Part shown: positions 6,389 through 7,820 of the stretch, piece after piece
Layout: every line of letters begins with the position of its first letter
How positions within the stretch are numbered: position 1 is the first letter of the stretch
NCBI GenBank assembly: GCA_036375275.1
Contig: DASUSF010000462.1
Span: 1 to 7,820 of the forward strand
Length of the DNA stretch: 7,820 nt
DNA from: DASUSF01 sp036375275
GTDB lineage: Bacteria; Pseudomonadota; Alphaproteobacteria; Geminicoccales; Geminicoccaceae
Reading direction: 5' to 3'
The notes under the pieces: generated by a model
What the model was told of the DNA's origin: nothing
The model's input: only the letters and a program-made list of their open reading frames with translations
The model's database searches: none
Program-made: the position numbers and the translations under genes

Positions 6389-7414
6389 TCAGCCTTCGGC
6401 GGCCGGGATGATGGTGTCGGCGAGCAGGCGGTGGAGCTGGCGGCTGTGGCTGGTCCGGCTGGACGGATGCTCGGAGGTCATGACCACGGTGAGCGCGAGG
6501 TCCGGGACCACGTAGATCATCTGGCCGCCGTAGCCCCAGGCGTAGAACACCGGGTGGCGCCCGGCGCGGGCGATGAACCAGCCGTAGCCATAGCCGTGGC
6601 CGGTGAAGCGCGAGCGGGTGTAGAGCGTCCAGGACCGCTCGATCCAGGCCGGCGGCAGGACCTTCCGCCCGGCGTAGGTCCCGCCCTGCCGGTAGGTCTC
6701 GCCGAAGCGGAGCATGGCGCGCGGCGACAGCGCCATGTTGTTGCCGCCGAGGTAGATCCCCTGCGGGTCCCGCGTCCAGGGGCGGATCTCGATGCCGAGC
6801 GGGGCGCCGAGCCAGGACCGGGCGAGCTCGAGGGTGCTCCGGCCGGAGGCCGCGGTCAGCGCGGCCGAGAGCAGGTGGTAGCTGCCGGTCGAGTAGAGCA
6901 TCCGTCCGCCCGGCTCGTCGACGAACGGGCGGACGAGCGCGTCCCTGACCCAGTCGGCGCTGTTGACCCAGCTGCCGTAGTTCCGCCCGGAGGTGCGCTC
7001 GAGCCCGGCGCGCATGGTCAGCAGGTGACCGATCGTGATGTCGAGGATCCGCGGGTCGGCCTCGACCGGGACCCGGCCCTCCAGAAGCGGCACGACCTTC
7101 TGGTCGACCCCCTCGAGAACGCCCTGCTCGATCGCGATCCCGACCAGGGCCGAGAGCACCGACTTCGAGACCGACTTGACGTTGACCGGCTGGTCGAGGT
7201 CGGGCCCGCGCAGCCGCTCGGCGACCATCTCCGCGCCGCCGCACGCCACGATCAGGGCGCGGAGCGGCTCGAGAGTTCGCGCCGCCGCAAGGATCGTGGC
7301 ACGCCCCTCCTCGCGCAGGGCGGCCGACGCCGGTCCGCCCGCCGCCAGGAGCGGCAGGGCGCTCGAAGCCTGCAGGAACCGGCGGCGGGTCGGATGGCGC
7401 TTGATCGACGACAT
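6389..7414 (-). CDS. Tat-exported serine hydrolase, class C beta-lactamase/esterase fold
   Basis: The 341-residue protein starts with a twin-arginine signal (TRRRFLQ at 9-15, hydrophobic ASSALPLLAAG, cleavage near ASA at 31), so it should be exported folded. The nucleophile motif SVSK (81-84) gives Ser81 and Lys84. The second motif is YST at 174-176, where many relatives have YSN. The third region is WGYGGQMI at 293-300, in the place of the KTG/HxG strand. The DITIGHLLTMRAGL block (125-138) and the length are typical of the serine-hydrolase (beta-lactamase domain, PF00144) family, which includes esterases, D-aminopeptidases and carboxypeptidases. True beta-lactamase activity is not implied. 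The ATG at 7414 was preferred over the in-frame ATG at 7489 because the Tat signal begins right after it. The ribosome site before 7414 is poor, so the start is less sure. It lies between the enolase-superfamily gene and the cyclase gene, all read leftward, which hints at a shared pathway. Confidence 0.87.
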   Translation of the reverse strand: MSSIKRHPTRRRFLQASSALPLLAAGGPASAALREEGRATILAAARTLEPLRALIVACGGAEMVAERLRGPDLDQPVNVKSVSKSVLSALVGIAIEQGVLEGVDQKVVPLLEGRVPVEADPRILDITIGHLLTMRAGLERTSGRNYGSWVNSADWVRDALVRPFVDEPGGRMLYSTGSYHLLSAALTAASGRSTLELARSWLGAPLGIEIRPWTRDPQGIYLGGNNMALSPRAMLRFGETYRQGGTYAGRKVLPPAWIERSWTLYTRSRFTGHGYGYGWFIARAGRHPVFYAWGYGGQMIYVVPDLALTVVMTSEHPSSRTSHSRQLHRLLADTIIPAAEG

Positions 7415-7508
7415 TGAAAACCACGCTGAATCGACATCGATGGCACCAGCTGCGCCGGGCGGCCGGGGCGGTCCCGGCATGGGCCGCACCAGGCAGACCC
7501 GCCCTGGC

Positions 7509-7531
7509 AGGCCCGGCGGCAGACCGGGCCT
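7509..7531 (-). terminator. Stem-loop at the stop codon of the enolase-superfamily gene
   Basis: AGGCCCGG (7509-7516) and CCGGGCCT (7524-7531) form a perfect 8-bp stem with a 7-base loop. One arm overlaps the TAG stop (7530-7532). No T-run follows on the minus strand. It could be a weak terminator or an mRNA-stabilising hairpin within an operon. The rest of the 115-base gap to 7415 shows no clear promoter. Confidence 0.35.
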
Positions 7532-7820
7532 ATTGGCGCGTCCGCTTCACGACGGCATCGGGGCGCCTGGTGATGTCGGGCAGCAGCTCGGTGCCGAGCC
7601 CGGGCCCGCTCATCGGGTGGATGTGGCCGTCCCTAACCTCCGGCAGCTCGGTCACCAGCTCCTTGTACCAGCCGGTGTAGAATGCGCGCACGCTTTCCTG
7701 GATCAGGGCGTTCGGCGCGTTGAGCGAGAGGTGGCAGGAGGCGACGTAGACGATCGGTCCCGTGCAGTCGTGCGGCGCCACCGGCAGCTGGTGCGCCTCT
7801 GCCATGGTCGCGATCTTCTT
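7530..7820 (-). CDS. Enolase-superfamily enzyme (mandelate racemase/muconate lactonizing type), C-terminal part
   Basis: Only the last 96 residues are visible. The frame stays open to the window edge (KKIATMAEAH), and the ATG at 7805 lies within conserved sequence, so it is not the start and the gene begins beyond 7820. The segment LPVAPHDCTGPIVY carries the His of the PHxxxGP motif that acts as catalytic base in the mandelate racemase/sugar-acid dehydratase subgroup. NALIQES holds the conserved Glu of the last barrel strand, and GPGLGTELLPD is the usual C-terminal closing motif. Family members abstract the proton next to a carboxylate, for example acid-sugar dehydratases and cycloisomerases. 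The metal-binding residues are outside the window, so the substrate cannot be assigned. It reads leftward into the serine hydrolase and cyclase genes. Confidence 0.85.
   Translation of the reverse strand, partial: KKIATMAEAHQLPVAPHDCTGPIVYVASCHLSLNAPNALIQESVRAFYTGWYKELVTELPEVRDGHIHPMSGPGLGTELLPDITRRPDAVVKRTRQ

Noticed and set aside
5505..7424. Minus-strand frame of 639 codons across the cyclase and serine hydrolase genes
   Set aside because: It is an Arg/Asp/Pro-rich out-of-frame translation of two clearly recognised proteins.
7530..7805. A complete 91-residue protein starting at the ATG at 7805
   Set aside because: The conserved enolase-superfamily sequence continues in frame past this ATG to the window edge, so it is the tail of a larger gene.

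Overview
The window is about 70% GC with dense, mostly minus-strand coding. Codon use is strongly GC-biased, so long open frames appear opposite almost every gene. The best taxonomic clue is a cytochrome c-L (XoxG/MxaG type), the electron acceptor of PQQ methanol dehydrogenases. With the high GC and a Tat-exported hydrolase, this suggests a methylotrophic alphaproteobacterium, most likely Methylobacterium or a close relative. This is inference from protein families, not a database match.

Left block (1-2357, minus strand): two P-loop kinase-like genes in an operon, read right to left. The first (2357-819) fuses an N-terminal nucleotidyltransferase-like domain to a C-terminal thymidylate-kinase-like domain. 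The second (822 to beyond position 1) is a smaller stand-alone P-loop protein that starts on a GTG overlapping the previous stop by 4 bases. It runs off the window and has no stop inside it. Such genes are usually met near surface-polysaccharide loci, but no glycosyltransferase is visible here.

Middle block (2556-5352): a large S41-type peptidase (minus strand) is divergent from the cytochrome gene (plus strand). They share a 226-base region that holds a perfect inverted repeat. The cytochrome has no methanol dehydrogenase gene beside it in the window.

Right block (5330-7820, minus strand): three genes read leftward. They are the C-terminal part of an enolase-superfamily (mandelate racemase type) enzyme cut by the window edge, a Tat-exported serine hydrolase of the class C beta-lactamase/esterase fold, and a Sec-exported cyclase-family (PF04199) protein with an altered metal motif. 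One cytoplasmic sugar-acid-type enzyme plus two exported hydrolase-like enzymes may form a small catabolic unit. The last gene converges on the cytochrome gene and overlaps it by 23 bases.

No tRNA, rRNA, CRISPR array, insertion sequence or phage gene was seen. Gaps between genes are about 110-230 bases, and none exceeds 300. I do not see a clearly new defence or mobile system. The points most worth a second look are the kinase pair, the altered active sites of the cyclase and the S41 protein, the orphan cytochrome, and the palindrome in the divergent promoter region.
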